The notes under the pieces are model-generated. The model saw only the letters and a list, made by a program, of their open reading frames with translations, ran no database searches and had not been told where the DNA came from. This document shows positions 35,098-43,725 of a stretch of 64,000 nucleotides of DNA, piece after piece (the first letter of the stretch is position 1; each line of letters opens with the position of its first letter). Source of the stretch: Bin87 sp965262485 (GTDB taxonomy: Bacteria > Chloroflexota > Dehalococcoidia > Lucifugimonadales > UBA3495); NCBI GenBank assembly GCA_965262485.1, contig OZ253540.1, positions 2,046,001-2,110,000 of the forward strand, written 5' to 3'. The translations under genes and the position numbers were made by a program.

Positions 35098-37113
35098 TTA
35101 ATCGGAATCGACGGGAGGATCGGCATCGCCGCCGGGGTTGGGCGTTGTCGCGGTTTGTTGTAATACTGCGATCCTCTCTTCGAGCAACTGCCATAGCTCA
35201 TCCTGCTCGTCCAGGTGCTCGATGGCCGCGGCTACCAACAAATCGGGTCGCCGAGCCCCGTCAGAACCGGCCGATGGCGGGGGCGTGACCGGTCGGTGCG
35301 GTAGTCCGTTGGGCGACTCCGGGTCGCCTGGATGGATGGCGTCGTTGCTCCAGTGCGTCGCGCCGGGAAGGTGCCCGGCTTCAGACGTGAATGTATCGTG
35401 GAACACGGGTTCCAAAACGCGATGTACCCGAAAGCTGATAATGCCCATAGCCAGCGCTGGCGCCACCAACAGCACTATCGACAGCGGCGCCGAAAGGCTG
35501 CCCAGGGCGAACAGGCGGACCACCAGGGGCAGCGACAATACCAACAGCAGCGCGAGGAGCACGGTGGCGAGTCCGTTTTGCACCATAGTCCGCAGCGTAC
35601 CCCAGATTGGGTCGCCGCTGCCCGGGCGATCCCCGGTGTCGTTTTCGCCGGTCGCGAGTTGTGCGAGGGTTCGCAGGGAGTGCCAGATGCTGATGGCCGA
35701 GGGTGTACTCAAACCGACAACGGCGCCGCCCATCAACAAGCCGAAGATGCTTTGGGAAACCGGGAGGGCTTGCGGGAACAGGGCGGGCATGGCGTACAAC
35801 GCCACGGTGCCACCGGCGGTGATAACCGCGATGATGCACAGGTTAATCAGGATACGCCGGCCCAGGTTGTGGAGGCGCGCGCCGGTCGGGCCGCCCAAAG
35901 AAAGCGCCGACCAGAACGTATCTACTCCCAACTGGATGGAGAGGTTAACCTCGTGCAACACAGACGGGGCGCGTCGCTCTACCCACAGGCACATAGGCAA
36001 TGAAACTCGCATGGTGAGGGGCGCCAGCACCGACGTTATGGCAGTGGCTATCGTTAGCACCGGCCCCAACACAGAATGTCCCAGGGCATCCACCGGACTG
36101 ACCCGCCCAATGGCCAGCGAAAATTCTCCCATTTGAGGCATTGCCATGCCCACCTGCACCGCATCGTGAGGATTTCGGCCGGCCAGCGTGGCGCCGACGA
36201 TGTTGGCAATGATCTTGCCGGCCATGAATACGCCGACAACTATGAGAGCCGGGACGATGAAATCGTCGAGGGTGCGAAAGTCGATGAGCATCCCAATGGA
36301 GAGGAAGAAAAGCGCGCCAAACATGTCTCGCACCGGGCTGACCAATCGGGTAACCCGGCCGGCGATTTCGGTATCTCCGATTACGACGCCGATCAGAAAC
36401 GCTCCCGCCGCGCCCGACAATCCCAGTACATTGGCGCACAGCGCCAGGACAAAGCACCCGCCCAAACTGGCGACCAGCATGGATTCTTCGGATTGCGCCC
36501 GGGGCAACCAACTCAGCAGCCGCACCATTCGCGGCGCCAGGAAAGTACCAAAAACCAGCACCGCGACGCAGAAGACGGCCAGTTTGGCAACCAGCACTCC
36601 CGCATCGGCCAGGCTGGCCGATCCGGTGGTGGCGAGGCCGGAAAGAACGGTCAGGAATATTACAGCAGCGAAGTCCTCTACCAGGAGTATGCCCACGACG
36701 GTTCGACCCCAGCCGGAACGCAAATTGCCGGTGTCACGCAGACTTTTCAACAGTATTGCCGAGCTGCTGATCGCCAGGGCGCCACCCAAATACAAACCGT
36801 GGACTCCCTCCAGACCCAGGACGGCGCCGGCGATCCACATACCGAAAAGGGTGAGCACGCTGATCTCAACGACACCGATAACCAGCACCCGAAACCCGAT
36901 GCTGCGGATCCGGCGCCATCCCAACTCCAGGCCTATTCCGAAGAGGAGCAGCACCAATCCAAGTTCTGCCAACAGGCCGATGGTGTCCAGGTTGCTGATG
37001 AGCGGAGTGGGCAGCGTAAAGGGCCCTATCAGGAGCCCGGCCAGCAGGTAACCCAACACGGGCGGCTGCCAGACCAACCGGGCTAAAGCCAACCCTGCTG
37101 CCGCTATCGCCAT
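35098..37113 (-). CDS. CPA2-family cation:proton antiporter (KefB/NapA-like)
   Basis: 671 residues from an ATG at 37113. Eleven or more membrane helices run from the start (PPVLGYLLAGLLIGP) through an ion-binding region (VALAISSSAILLKSL-like, here ALAISSSAILLKSLRD; GLSGAAGAFLIGVVIG). The family pattern is that of CPA2 antiporters, which exchange K+ or Na+ for H+. After the core come more membrane segments (VVRLFALGSLSAPLSIVLLV) and a hydrophilic tail ending in a helical segment (DEQDELWQLLEERIAVLQQT); no RCK domain is present. The N-terminus may be longer: the frame is open to an AUA at 37191 that sits 6 bases after GGGAGG. Confidence 0.9.
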   Translation of the reverse strand: MAIAAAGLALARLVWQPPVLGYLLAGLLIGPFTLPTPLISNLDTIGLLAELGLVLLLFGIGLELGWRRIRSIGFRVLVIGVVEISVLTLFGMWIAGAVLGLEGVHGLYLGGALAISSSAILLKSLRDTGNLRSGWGRTVVGILLVEDFAAVIFLTVLSGLATTGSASLADAGVLVAKLAVFCVAVLVFGTFLAPRMVRLLSWLPRAQSEESMLVASLGGCFVLALCANVLGLSGAAGAFLIGVVIGDTEIAGRVTRLVSPVRDMFGALFFLSIGMLIDFRTLDDFIVPALIVVGVFMAGKIIANIVGATLAGRNPHDAVQVGMAMPQMGEFSLAIGRVSPVDALGHSVLGPVLTIATAITSVLAPLTMRVSLPMCLWVERRAPSVLHEVNLSIQLGVDTFWSALSLGGPTGARLHNLGRRILINLCIIAVITAGGTVALYAMPALFPQALPVSQSIFGLLMGGAVVGLSTPSAISIWHSLRTLAQLATGENDTGDRPGSGDPIWGTLRTMVQNGLATVLLALLLVLSLPLVVRLFALGSLSAPLSIVLLVAPALAMGIISFRVHRVLEPVFHDTFTSEAGHLPGATHWSNDAIHPGDPESPNGLPHRPVTPPPSAGSDGARRPDLLVAAAIEHLDEQDELWQLLEERIAVLQQTATTPNPGGDADPPVDSD

Positions 37114-37191
37114 AGCGACGGCAAAATCTTTGAGGAGGGACGCACTACCCTCGGACAGGCTGGCGGCAAACAGGGAAAGTGGAAACTCTAT

Positions 37192-37554
37192 TGTGGACCT
37201 CCCGAGATACCGGGCTCCTTCAACACCGGTAGGTCAGGTCGAGTTCACGCGGTTCGACCGAGCATTGGATGCGAGCGATCCGGTGTGGATCCGGGACATT
37301 TGCCAACCCGAACGGACGGTTGGCCGACAAGGTACGAAACGACCGGCGGGGGGTGTAATGGTACGCCACCCAGCCGGTCGGTGCATGGACGGTCTCAGCC
37401 CTTTCCGGTGAAATGTTTTGTCACGAAAACCCGGGGATGAACTGATGCCAAAAAACTGTTGGGCCGGTCAGGAGTGCTTCTGGCGTCCTTCGGAAACGAA
37501 TTCAGCGGTAACGGAAGTGCTTGGCGTCGCCACGGCGACGGAACCATACAGCGG
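37192..37554. other. Interval without a recognised gene
   Basis: Separates the start of the antiporter from the end of the OsmC gene on the same strand. Short frames only; no hairpin with a T-run. Confidence 0.5.
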
Positions 37555-37914
37555 TCAACGTTTTTTCCAGGTGTCAACCAGATGGTTTCCCTGATCGTCG
37601 TCCACGCCCCAGATTTTGAAGTGGATGCGGACGTCGGCGTAGAGGGTCAAGTCCCCGGGCGCCGAGTCTGGATCGCGGTACGCCTCGGCCGACACTTCCA
37701 TGAAATTGACCGGAGAATCGTCGGTAAGAGCGATACGTTCAACCATGTTGACCGCGCACGCCGTGATTCCGGAGAGAAACAGCTCGCCGGAGTGCACCGC
37801 GTCTCCGCTTCCGTCGTCTGCCACCCAGTGGTGTGTCCGGGCATTGCAGATTGCCCTCCCGTGGGTGCCAGAGCTGTAGGTTTGGGCCTGATAGGCCAGT
37901 TCTAGTTCCGCCAT
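37555..37914 (-). CDS. OsmC/Ohr-family peroxiredoxin-like protein
   Basis: 119 residues from ATG 37914, chosen because GGGGGAA precedes it. The core Cys residues of the OsmC fold are present: Cys in GRAICNARTHHW (an unusual extra one), then the SGITACAVNMVE helix with the conserved peroxidatic-type Cys. A C-terminal strand region (DLTLYADVRIHFKIWG) completes the domain. OsmC/Ohr proteins detoxify organic hydroperoxides. The paired second Cys of classical Ohr is not in the usual place, so the activity may differ. It is monocistronic. Confidence 0.8.
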   Translation of the reverse strand: MAELELAYQAQTYSSGTHGRAICNARTHHWVADDGSGDAVHSGELFLSGITACAVNMVERIALTDDSPVNFMEVSAEAYRDPDSAPGDLTLYADVRIHFKIWGVDDDQGNHLVDTWKKR

Positions 37915-38092
37915 GATTCCCCCTATGTTGCATGTGGTCGTCAGTGCGCTTGGGTGTTGCTCAAAGCGAGTGGTAAGATGCCCCAATCATAAACGATGTC
38001 GGGCTTGCCCGCCAACTGAATTGACGAACGGATTGTTGTCGTAAGCCGGAGTTGGCGGAATTGGTGGCGGTTATCCCGAGAGTCGATGCGAG

Positions 38093-38812
38093 ATGTTCAC
38101 TATGACCAGCGACCACGGACAGAACGACAACAAACGAGATGACGGGTTTGGCGTCGTAGTGGTTGCCGCCGGCAGCAGTACCCGTATGGGGGGAACCGAT
38201 AAAATCTTCGCCCTGATCAACGGGATTCCGCTGATAGTGCACACATTGCGCCGCCTTGCCGCATCGGAGGCCGTTGAACGCATGATATTGGTGGTAGCCA
38301 GGGATGCCGTCAGCATGGCGGAAGCCCTGCTGGAGCAGTATGGAGTGGCGAAGATGGGCGGCGTGTGTGCGGGGGGAGCCAGGCGGCAAGATTCGGTTTA
38401 CGCCGGCCTGCAGTCACTGGGCGATTGCCGGTGGGTGGCCATCCACGACGGAGCGCGGCCATGCGTGGACGCGGGGATACTCGACCGGGCGTTGGAAGCG
38501 GTGCGCGAATCGGGAGCGGCGGTAGCGGCGGTGCCGGTCACCGACACGATAAAAGTGGTGGGAGAAAACCACACGGTAACCGACACGCCGCCCAGGGCGA
38601 ATTTGTGGGCGGCGCAAACGCCCCAGGTGTTTGGGGCGCAATTGCTGGTCGACGCCCACGTTTCGGCCGCCGGAGAATTTACCGACGATGCGGCGATGGT
38701 AGAGGCGATGGGGCATCCGGTGAAGGTTTTTCTGGGAAGCTACGAGAATATAAAAGTCACTACGCCAGGGGATTTCACGATGGTGTCGCAGATCCTGTCA
38801 GTAGAACCGTGA
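38093..38812 (+). CDS. ispD: 2-C-methyl-D-erythritol 4-phosphate cytidylyltransferase
   Basis: 239 residues. The nucleotide-binding start VVVAAGSSTRMGG with the Lys of TDKIF, HTLRRLAASEAVERMILVV read as LRRLAASEAVERMILVV, GGARRQDSVYAGL, the VAIHDGARPCVD metal site and PVTDTIKVV are all present. It catalyses the third step of the MEP isoprenoid pathway (CTP + MEP to CDP-ME). The start may be ATG 38093 or ATG 38102. ispF lies about 950 bases downstream on the same strand, separated by a small membrane protein gene and a repeat element. Confidence 0.95.
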   Translation: MFTMTSDHGQNDNKRDDGFGVVVVAAGSSTRMGGTDKIFALINGIPLIVHTLRRLAASEAVERMILVVARDAVSMAEALLEQYGVAKMGGVCAGGARRQDSVYAGLQSLGDCRWVAIHDGARPCVDAGILDRALEAVRESGAAVAAVPVTDTIKVVGENHTVTDTPPRANLWAAQTPQVFGAQLLVDAHVSAAGEFTDDAAMVEAMGHPVKVFLGSYENIKVTTPGDFTMVSQILSVEP

Positions 38813-38934
38813 TCAAACTCGCATAAAGGGCCCCCCGTACTTCTAGAACCTTTGCGGCACGGGGCGATATGATTGAGATGGCTAATGATGCCGCAGCCGT
38901 CGGTATCTGAATGCTCCATCGAGGAGGACGCCCC

Positions 38935-39375
38935 ATGGCCTCTCGTGCTGTAAACCGAGACCGTTATCGCCAGTACGCGCGATTCCTTCGAAATCGTGCA
39001 GATCGCCTGAACGCTGAGATAACTCCGGGCGGGCTGGATCAACTGGTTTCTCAGGTTAATGCGGAACGAAACAAGTTCATGATATGGGAGATTACCTGGC
39101 TGCTGGTTGCAATTATCGCCGCCGCACCGGTAATCATGATTGCCGCCGTTCAGTTTGAGGTAGCGCTGCCGGAACCCATAGCGACGCGAGCGTATATTTT
39201 CCAACTCCAGGTGGTTACGGTAGAGAATATGGTGGCCTGGTCGGCTACCCTCATTTCGATTGGAGTGTTTGTGGCTGCTGCGGTGGTGGCGTTCTCGCCG
39301 ATTATTCTCCACGGAGACGCTGTGAAGGACCTGGAGTATGCCAACAGGGTGCTGAAAATCCGCCGGAAAGCATGA
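38935..39375 (+). CDS. Small protein with two membrane helices, function unknown
   Basis: 146 residues from ATG 38935, after GAGGAGG. A basic N-terminal helix (NRDRYRQYARFLRNRADRLN) is followed by transmembrane segments around ITWLLVAIIAAAPVIMIAA and ATLISIGVFVAAAVVAF, and a basic C-terminal tail. No domain is recognised. It sits between ispD and ispF but has its own ribosome-binding site. Confidence 0.7.
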   Translation: MASRAVNRDRYRQYARFLRNRADRLNAEITPGGLDQLVSQVNAERNKFMIWEITWLLVAIIAAAPVIMIAAVQFEVALPEPIATRAYIFQLQVVTVENMVAWSATLISIGVFVAAAVVAFSPIILHGDAVKDLEYANRVLKIRRKA

Positions 39376-39459
39376 GTAACGCCTTGCCCGGCAACGTTGA
39401 ACCAGCCCTTAGAGGCATTCATTCATTGAAACTGCCATCGGGATTGCGCCGGGGGAAGG

Positions 39460-39695
39460 CTCTCACACGTACCCACTTTGTCAAACCAAACTGGCCTACT
39501 GTCATTGCGAGGAGCACCCGCCCCACCTGTCATTGCGAGGAGCGCAGCCGCTCATGGTGAGCCTGTCGAACCACGTGGCAATCTCGTTGAGGTTGAACAC
39601 ACGCCGGCAAACCACCATTGCTACGGCGACGAGATTGCCACCCCCGTATCAAGTACGGGGTCGCAATGACAGATTAAAGTGGGTACGCGCGAGGG
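39460..39695. mobile_element. Composite palindromic element, family C copy 2
   Basis: CTCTCACACGTACCCACTTT and AAAGTGGGTACGCGCGAGG are inverted ends. Inside lie CATTGCGAGGAGCA and CATTGCGAGGAGCGCAGCCG starts, a GAGCCTGTCGAACCACGTGG unit and the closing GGGGTCGCAATGACA. It is longer than copy 1 (25235-25405). Confidence 0.75.
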
Positions 39696-39767
39696 GGAAG
39701 GCTGGCTTCAGCACAAAATGGGATCGTTGGCCGATCCCGGCTGTTTACGTAATGCTGAGGTAGTTGG

Positions 39768-40244
39768 GTGGAGTATCGAGTAGGCGCCGGCGCTGATGCT
39801 CACGCCCTGGTGGCGGGGAGGCCCCTGATACTCGGCGGCGTGGACGTTGCACACACTCACGGTCTGGAAGGTCACAGCGATGGCGATGTCCTCAGTCATG
39901 CCATCATCGACGCGTTGCTGGGAGCGGCCGGGTTGGGGGATATCGGCGCGCATTTCCCGCCGGGAGACGCAGCGCTGGCCGGAATCAGCAGCCTGATCCT
40001 ACTGGAACGCACCGCTGAGATAATTGGTGGGGACGGTTGGTGCATCGCCAACGTAGATGCTACAATGCTGGCGCAACGGCCTCGGTTGTCGCCTCATGTA
40101 GGGAAGATGCGCAGCAAAATCGCTAACGCGCTGGCGACCGAACACCGGATTATCAACCTAAAGGCAACCACCACAGATTATTTGGGTTTCACCGGACGGG
40201 AAGAAGGCATCGCCGCCATGGCGGTGGCGCTGTTATCCCGATAG
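39768..40244 (+). CDS. ispF: 2-C-methyl-D-erythritol 2,4-cyclodiphosphate synthase
   Basis: 158 residues from GTG 39768 with TGAGG upstream. The metal-binding DAHAL and GHSDGDVLSHAIIDALLGA motifs and the late EHRIINLKATTTDYLGFTGREEGIAA motif, quoted in part as NLKATTTDYLGFTGREEG, are intact. It is a trimeric enzyme that forms MEcPP in the MEP pathway. cysS follows after 42 bases, so the two may be one transcription unit, as is common in bacteria with ispDF-cysS order. Confidence 0.95.
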   Translation: MEYRVGAGADAHALVAGRPLILGGVDVAHTHGLEGHSDGDVLSHAIIDALLGAAGLGDIGAHFPPGDAALAGISSLILLERTAEIIGGDGWCIANVDATMLAQRPRLSPHVGKMRSKIANALATEHRIINLKATTTDYLGFTGREEGIAAMAVALLSR

Positions 40245-40286
40245 TGGACGGTAATCTGCAACTGGTATAGCCGCTAACGGTTCACC

Positions 40287-41660
40287 ATGAAGCTCTACAA
40301 CACCTTGAGCGGGACGGTCGAAGAGTTCACCCCCGCTGACGGCAACCTAGTCAAGATGTATGTATGCGGCGTAACGCCGTATTCATCGACGCATGTCGGC
40401 CATGCTTTGAGCTATGTGGTATTCGATACGCTGCGCCGCTACCTGGAACACAACGGGTACGAGGTTCGCCACGTCCAGAATTTCACCGACGTTGACGACA
40501 AGATAATTCAACGGGCCAGCGAGCGGGGAATCAGCGAAGATGAACTGGTTTCGGAATACATTGATGATTACTTTCACGCCATGGATTCGCTGAACATCAA
40601 GCGCGCTGCGGAGTATCCAAGAGCGACCCGGGAGATTCCGAGGATCATCGACGCAATCGGTGGCCTGATTGATCGGGGCCATGCGTATGCGACCGCCGGC
40701 GACGTTTATTTCCGGGTCACCAGCACGGATGACTACGGCAAACTAAGCCACCGGTCTCTGGACAGCATGATAGCCGGCGCCCGCATTCAGGTTGACGAAA
40801 ACAAAGAGCACCCCATGGACTTTGTGTTGTGGAAGGGAGCCAAGGAAGGCGAGCCGTCCTGGCCCAGCCCGTGGGGACCCGGGAGGCCCGGCTGGCACAT
40901 CGAATGTACGGCGATGTCGCTGGAATACCTGGGAGAACAGCTGGACATCCACGGGGGCGGTCAGGACCTGGTATTTCCACACCACGAAAACGAGATCGCC
41001 CAGAGCGAGAGTTACACGGGCGCCAAGCCCTTTTCCCGGTACTGGATGCACAACGGATTGCTGCAATTGGGTTCGGACAAGATGAGCAAGTCGTTGGGGA
41101 ATCTGGTGTCGGTCGTAGACGCGCTGGAACGATTCCATCCGGATACCATGCGCCTGTATTTCCTCAGCAGCCACTACCGCAGTCCGTTGGCGTACAGTGA
41201 AGAGGGTGCGGCCGCCATCGAACGGAGTCTGGAACGAATCCGTCATGCACTGACCCCGGGGACGGGTTCCGGCCCTCAGGTGGCGGGAGAAACCCATGCT
41301 CATCGATTCATGGCGGCAATGGATGACGACCTGAATACTCCCCAGGCCATCGCCGCATTGTTCGATCTGGCGCGGGACATAAACCGGGGACGGGATGCGG
41401 GTCGCCAGGTCGGTGAAGCTCAACAGACTTTGCGCGGTCTGGGCGTGGTATTGGGGTTGACCTTCGTGGAAGTTGAGGACAGCGCCGATCAACTGGCGGC
41501 GGCACCGTTCATAGATATGCTGGTTTCCATAAGGTCCGAATTGCGCGGAGCGCGGCAGTTCGAAATGGCGGACAGCATTCGGAACCAATTGGCGGAGCAG
41601 GGTGTTTTGCTGGAAGACGGGCCGCAGGGCACCCAGTGGGAATACCAGAGCCACAATTAG
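40287..41660 (+). CDS. cysS: Cysteinyl-tRNA synthetase
   Basis: 457 residues, normal length. The class I synthetase motifs are HVGH (THVGHALSY, the HIGH box) and KMSKS (SDKMSKSLGN). The zinc-binding site is represented by Cys in MYVCGVTPY and IECTAMS and by the GGGQDLVFPHHENE region. The DALR-like C-terminal helices follow. It charges tRNA-Cys in the cytoplasm. It is downstream of ispF, and a FAD-linked oxidase gene starts 9 bases after its stop. Confidence 0.97.
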   Translation: MKLYNTLSGTVEEFTPADGNLVKMYVCGVTPYSSTHVGHALSYVVFDTLRRYLEHNGYEVRHVQNFTDVDDKIIQRASERGISEDELVSEYIDDYFHAMDSLNIKRAAEYPRATREIPRIIDAIGGLIDRGHAYATAGDVYFRVTSTDDYGKLSHRSLDSMIAGARIQVDENKEHPMDFVLWKGAKEGEPSWPSPWGPGRPGWHIECTAMSLEYLGEQLDIHGGGQDLVFPHHENEIAQSESYTGAKPFSRYWMHNGLLQLGSDKMSKSLGNLVSVVDALERFHPDTMRLYFLSSHYRSPLAYSEEGAAAIERSLERIRHALTPGTGSGPQVAGETHAHRFMAAMDDDLNTPQAIAALFDLARDINRGRDAGRQVGEAQQTLRGLGVVLGLTFVEVEDSADQLAAAPFIDMLVSIRSELRGARQFEMADSIRNQLAEQGVLLEDGPQGTQWEYQSHN

Positions 41661-41669
41661 CAGTCAACC

Positions 41670-43112
41670 GTGCCCGATCACCGTTCGTCAACCACGTCCC
41701 CGGATTTGGCATCTATCGCCAATCGGTTGTGTGATGTTGTAGGGCCGGATCACGTTCTGACCGATCCGGTGTCGCTGGATCGTTATTCCGCCGACGCGCT
41801 CACACCGTACCGCGCCTATTATGCGGATGCGGCGTTCGACCGGCTGGCAGACGTGGTGGTGCGTCCGGAGGACGTCAAGCAGGTTTCCAGAATCGTGCAG
41901 CTGGCCCAGTCGGAACGAATTCCGGTGATCCCCTACGGCGGCGGAACCGGCGTGATGGGCGGAGTGCTGCCGATACAGGGCGGGATCATCGTAGATGTGG
42001 GGCGGATGAACCGACTGCTGAACCTTAGTGTGAGCGCTCTCACCGCCGATGTGCAGGCTGGCATGGTTTTGGAAGACCTGTACAACGCGCTGGCTCCCAG
42101 CGGGTTGATGCCCGGCCATGATCCCTACAGCGTGCCCATTGCCACCGTTGCCGGGACGATTTCTACGAACGGGGTGGGTTACCGGGCCGCTGCGTTCGGG
42201 CCGATGGGAGACCAGGTGGTGGCGCTGGAAGTCGTGCTCCCCGACGGGCGAATACTGAACACCAATGCGGTTCCCAAATTGTCGTCGGGTCCGAACCTGA
42301 AGCACTTGTTCATAGGGGCCGAGGGAGTATTTGGAATCATTACCAGAGCGACCATCAAAGTGTTCCGGATACCGGAGGCGTCGGCGTTCGCCACGGTGGA
42401 ATTCGAAGATTTTGAGGCTGGCTTCGCGGCGGTGAATGAGATTGTTGGCCTTGGGATTCGGCCGACGCTACTGGATTTGAGCGAGGATGATGACGGCATC
42501 CTGCTGCATTTGCTGTTCGAGGGGTTCCGGGAAGGGGTGGACGCTTCACTGGCGCGCACTTTGAGGGTTTGCAGCGAAGCTGGCGGCCGGGACGTGGGTG
42601 AGCAATCTGCTGTGGATTACTGGATGCACCGCCATGATTCGGCGTTGAACTACCGCGAAACCGCATTGGGTCGCCCGCGAACCGAACGGTGGCAACGCCA
42701 ATGGGGCCGAACCTTCGACTATTTGCACATGAGTTTGCCGGCAGACCGGGTGCTGGACTACCGCCGACGGGCCGATGAATTGCTGGCGGCGCGCCGCATA
42801 AACGTGGTGGAGTATTCGTTGTGGAGCCGGCCGGAGTTTTTTTCGATGTTGGTAGTGCCGGATCGTCCCCGGCGCAAGGCAGGTCGGGGCAACCGGGAGG
42901 CCGAGGTTCGGAGCAATCTGGCTGCCGGCGTGGATGAAGTCCTGAAACTGGCGCAGGATATGGGCGGCATAATGGAGTATTGCCACGGGGTGGGCGTCAA
43001 GTTGAACCACCTGTTGCCTCGGGAACTGGGCAATAGCTGGCCGGTGTTGCAGGACCTCAAGCGCACTCTGGATCCGGCCGGCATCATGAATCCGGGGAAA
43101 TTGGCCCTGTAG
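41670..43112 (+). CDS. FAD-linked oxidase, GlcD/lactate dehydrogenase-like
   Basis: 480 residues from GTG 41670. The VAO/PCMH flavin fold is visible: RPEDVKQVSRIVQLAQSERI, the FAD pyrophosphate loop PVIPYGGGTGVMGGVL, then GHDPYSVPIATVAGTISTNG and the C-terminal cap ending in RTLDPAGIMNPGKLAL. GlcD/D-lactate dehydrogenase-type enzymes oxidise 2-hydroxyacids. No GlcF-like Fe-S partner lies next to it. A clear terminator follows. Confidence 0.9.
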   Translation: MPDHRSSTTSPDLASIANRLCDVVGPDHVLTDPVSLDRYSADALTPYRAYYADAAFDRLADVVVRPEDVKQVSRIVQLAQSERIPVIPYGGGTGVMGGVLPIQGGIIVDVGRMNRLLNLSVSALTADVQAGMVLEDLYNALAPSGLMPGHDPYSVPIATVAGTISTNGVGYRAAAFGPMGDQVVALEVVLPDGRILNTNAVPKLSSGPNLKHLFIGAEGVFGIITRATIKVFRIPEASAFATVEFEDFEAGFAAVNEIVGLGIRPTLLDLSEDDDGILLHLLFEGFREGVDASLARTLRVCSEAGGRDVGEQSAVDYWMHRHDSALNYRETALGRPRTERWQRQWGRTFDYLHMSLPADRVLDYRRRADELLAARRINVVEYSLWSRPEFFSMLVVPDRPRRKAGRGNREAEVRSNLAAGVDEVLKLAQDMGGIMEYCHGVGVKLNHLLPRELGNSWPVLQDLKRTLDPAGIMNPGKLAL

Positions 43113-43143
43113 CGTCGTAAGGCATCTGTTCCCGCTTGGATCT

Positions 43144-43167
43144 ACGACCGTTCACCGGTCGTTTTTT
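43144..43167 (+). terminator. Intrinsic terminator after the FAD-linked oxidase
   Basis: ACGACCG and CGGTCGT form a 7-bp stem with a 5-base loop, followed by TTTTTT. Confidence 0.85.
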
Positions 43168-43168
43168 G

Positions 43169-43196
43169 TTGACTCGGTGGGAACCGAACATATTAT
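43169..43196 (+). promoter_or_regulatory. Candidate sigma-70-type promoter 1
   Basis: TTGACT, 16-base spacer, TATTAT, upstream of the 98-residue gene. Confidence 0.5.
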
Positions 43197-43235
43197 GTAT
43201 TGTGAAAACGAATGATGATGATAACGCAATATCTG

Positions 43236-43264
43236 TTGACCTGATGGCGAAGTCCATGTATCAT
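43236..43264 (+). promoter_or_regulatory. Candidate sigma-70-type promoter 2
   Basis: TTGACC, 17-base spacer, TATCAT. In tandem with the promoter at 43169 and closer to the gene start at 43316. Confidence 0.45.
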
Positions 43265-43315
43265 TATTTTACATGAACAAAGGCCAACAGTATTTGCACT
43301 GTAGGGGAGGAACCC

Positions 43316-43612
43316 ATGGTTACAACCACCACCGTTAACAAGGAAACCGAAAACGTAATTGCCATGCCGTTGGTGAAAGAGCCAGAATCAGTTGCCATTC
43401 CGGTGGATGTCTCGGCGATTCCGGAAACTCCTGAGGAGCTTCTGAAGCAGTGGACTGGCGCCGACAAGATTTCCCGGGTGAGCAAGTTGGTTTCCGGAGT
43501 GGCCGCATTTTTCGCTGCGTTTAGCGGCCCGCCGATGACGGACCAACAAAAGGCGCAGCGTGAATTGGCCGAGGGAACAGCGGTTCTGCGCATCATCTGG
43601 CTCAAAATGTAA
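43316..43612 (+). CDS. Small protein of 98 residues, function unknown
   Basis: ATG 43316 after AGGGGAGGAACCC. It starts with a Thr/Val/Glu-rich acidic segment, then a helical part (PEELLKQWTGADKISRVSKL) and a hydrophobic helix (VSGVAAFFAAFSG). No domain is recognised. Tandem promoters precede it and a terminator follows, so it is a monocistronic unit that is probably strongly expressed. Confidence 0.7.
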   Translation: MVTTTTVNKETENVIAMPLVKEPESVAIPVDVSAIPETPEELLKQWTGADKISRVSKLVSGVAAFFAAFSGPPMTDQQKAQRELAEGTAVLRIIWLKM

Positions 43613-43663
43613 TCTCAGAGACGTTTCATCGCCGCTGACACCCGACGCTGCCGGAATCATGAT

Positions 43664-43700
43664 AATCGGGGCCACCCTCTCATTGGGAGTGGCCCCGATT
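43664..43700. terminator. Hairpin between convergent genes
   Basis: AATCGGGGCCAC and GTGGCCCCGATT form a 12-bp stem. It lies between the 98-residue gene (+) and the ornithine cyclodeaminase-like gene (-). Confidence 0.8.
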
Positions 43701-43725
43701 CATTTGCTGCCGGATTTTCCGCGAT

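Noticed and set aside
35138..37086. Plus-strand frames of 220-336 codons across the antiporter
   Set aside because: Antisense shadows of a well-conserved membrane protein; they are hydrophilic and low in family signal.
19961..39695. CRISPR array suggested by many repeated short palindromes
   Set aside because: Copies are dispersed singly or nested, not regularly spaced, with no unique spacers and no cas genes. They fit MITE-like and palindromic intergenic repeats.
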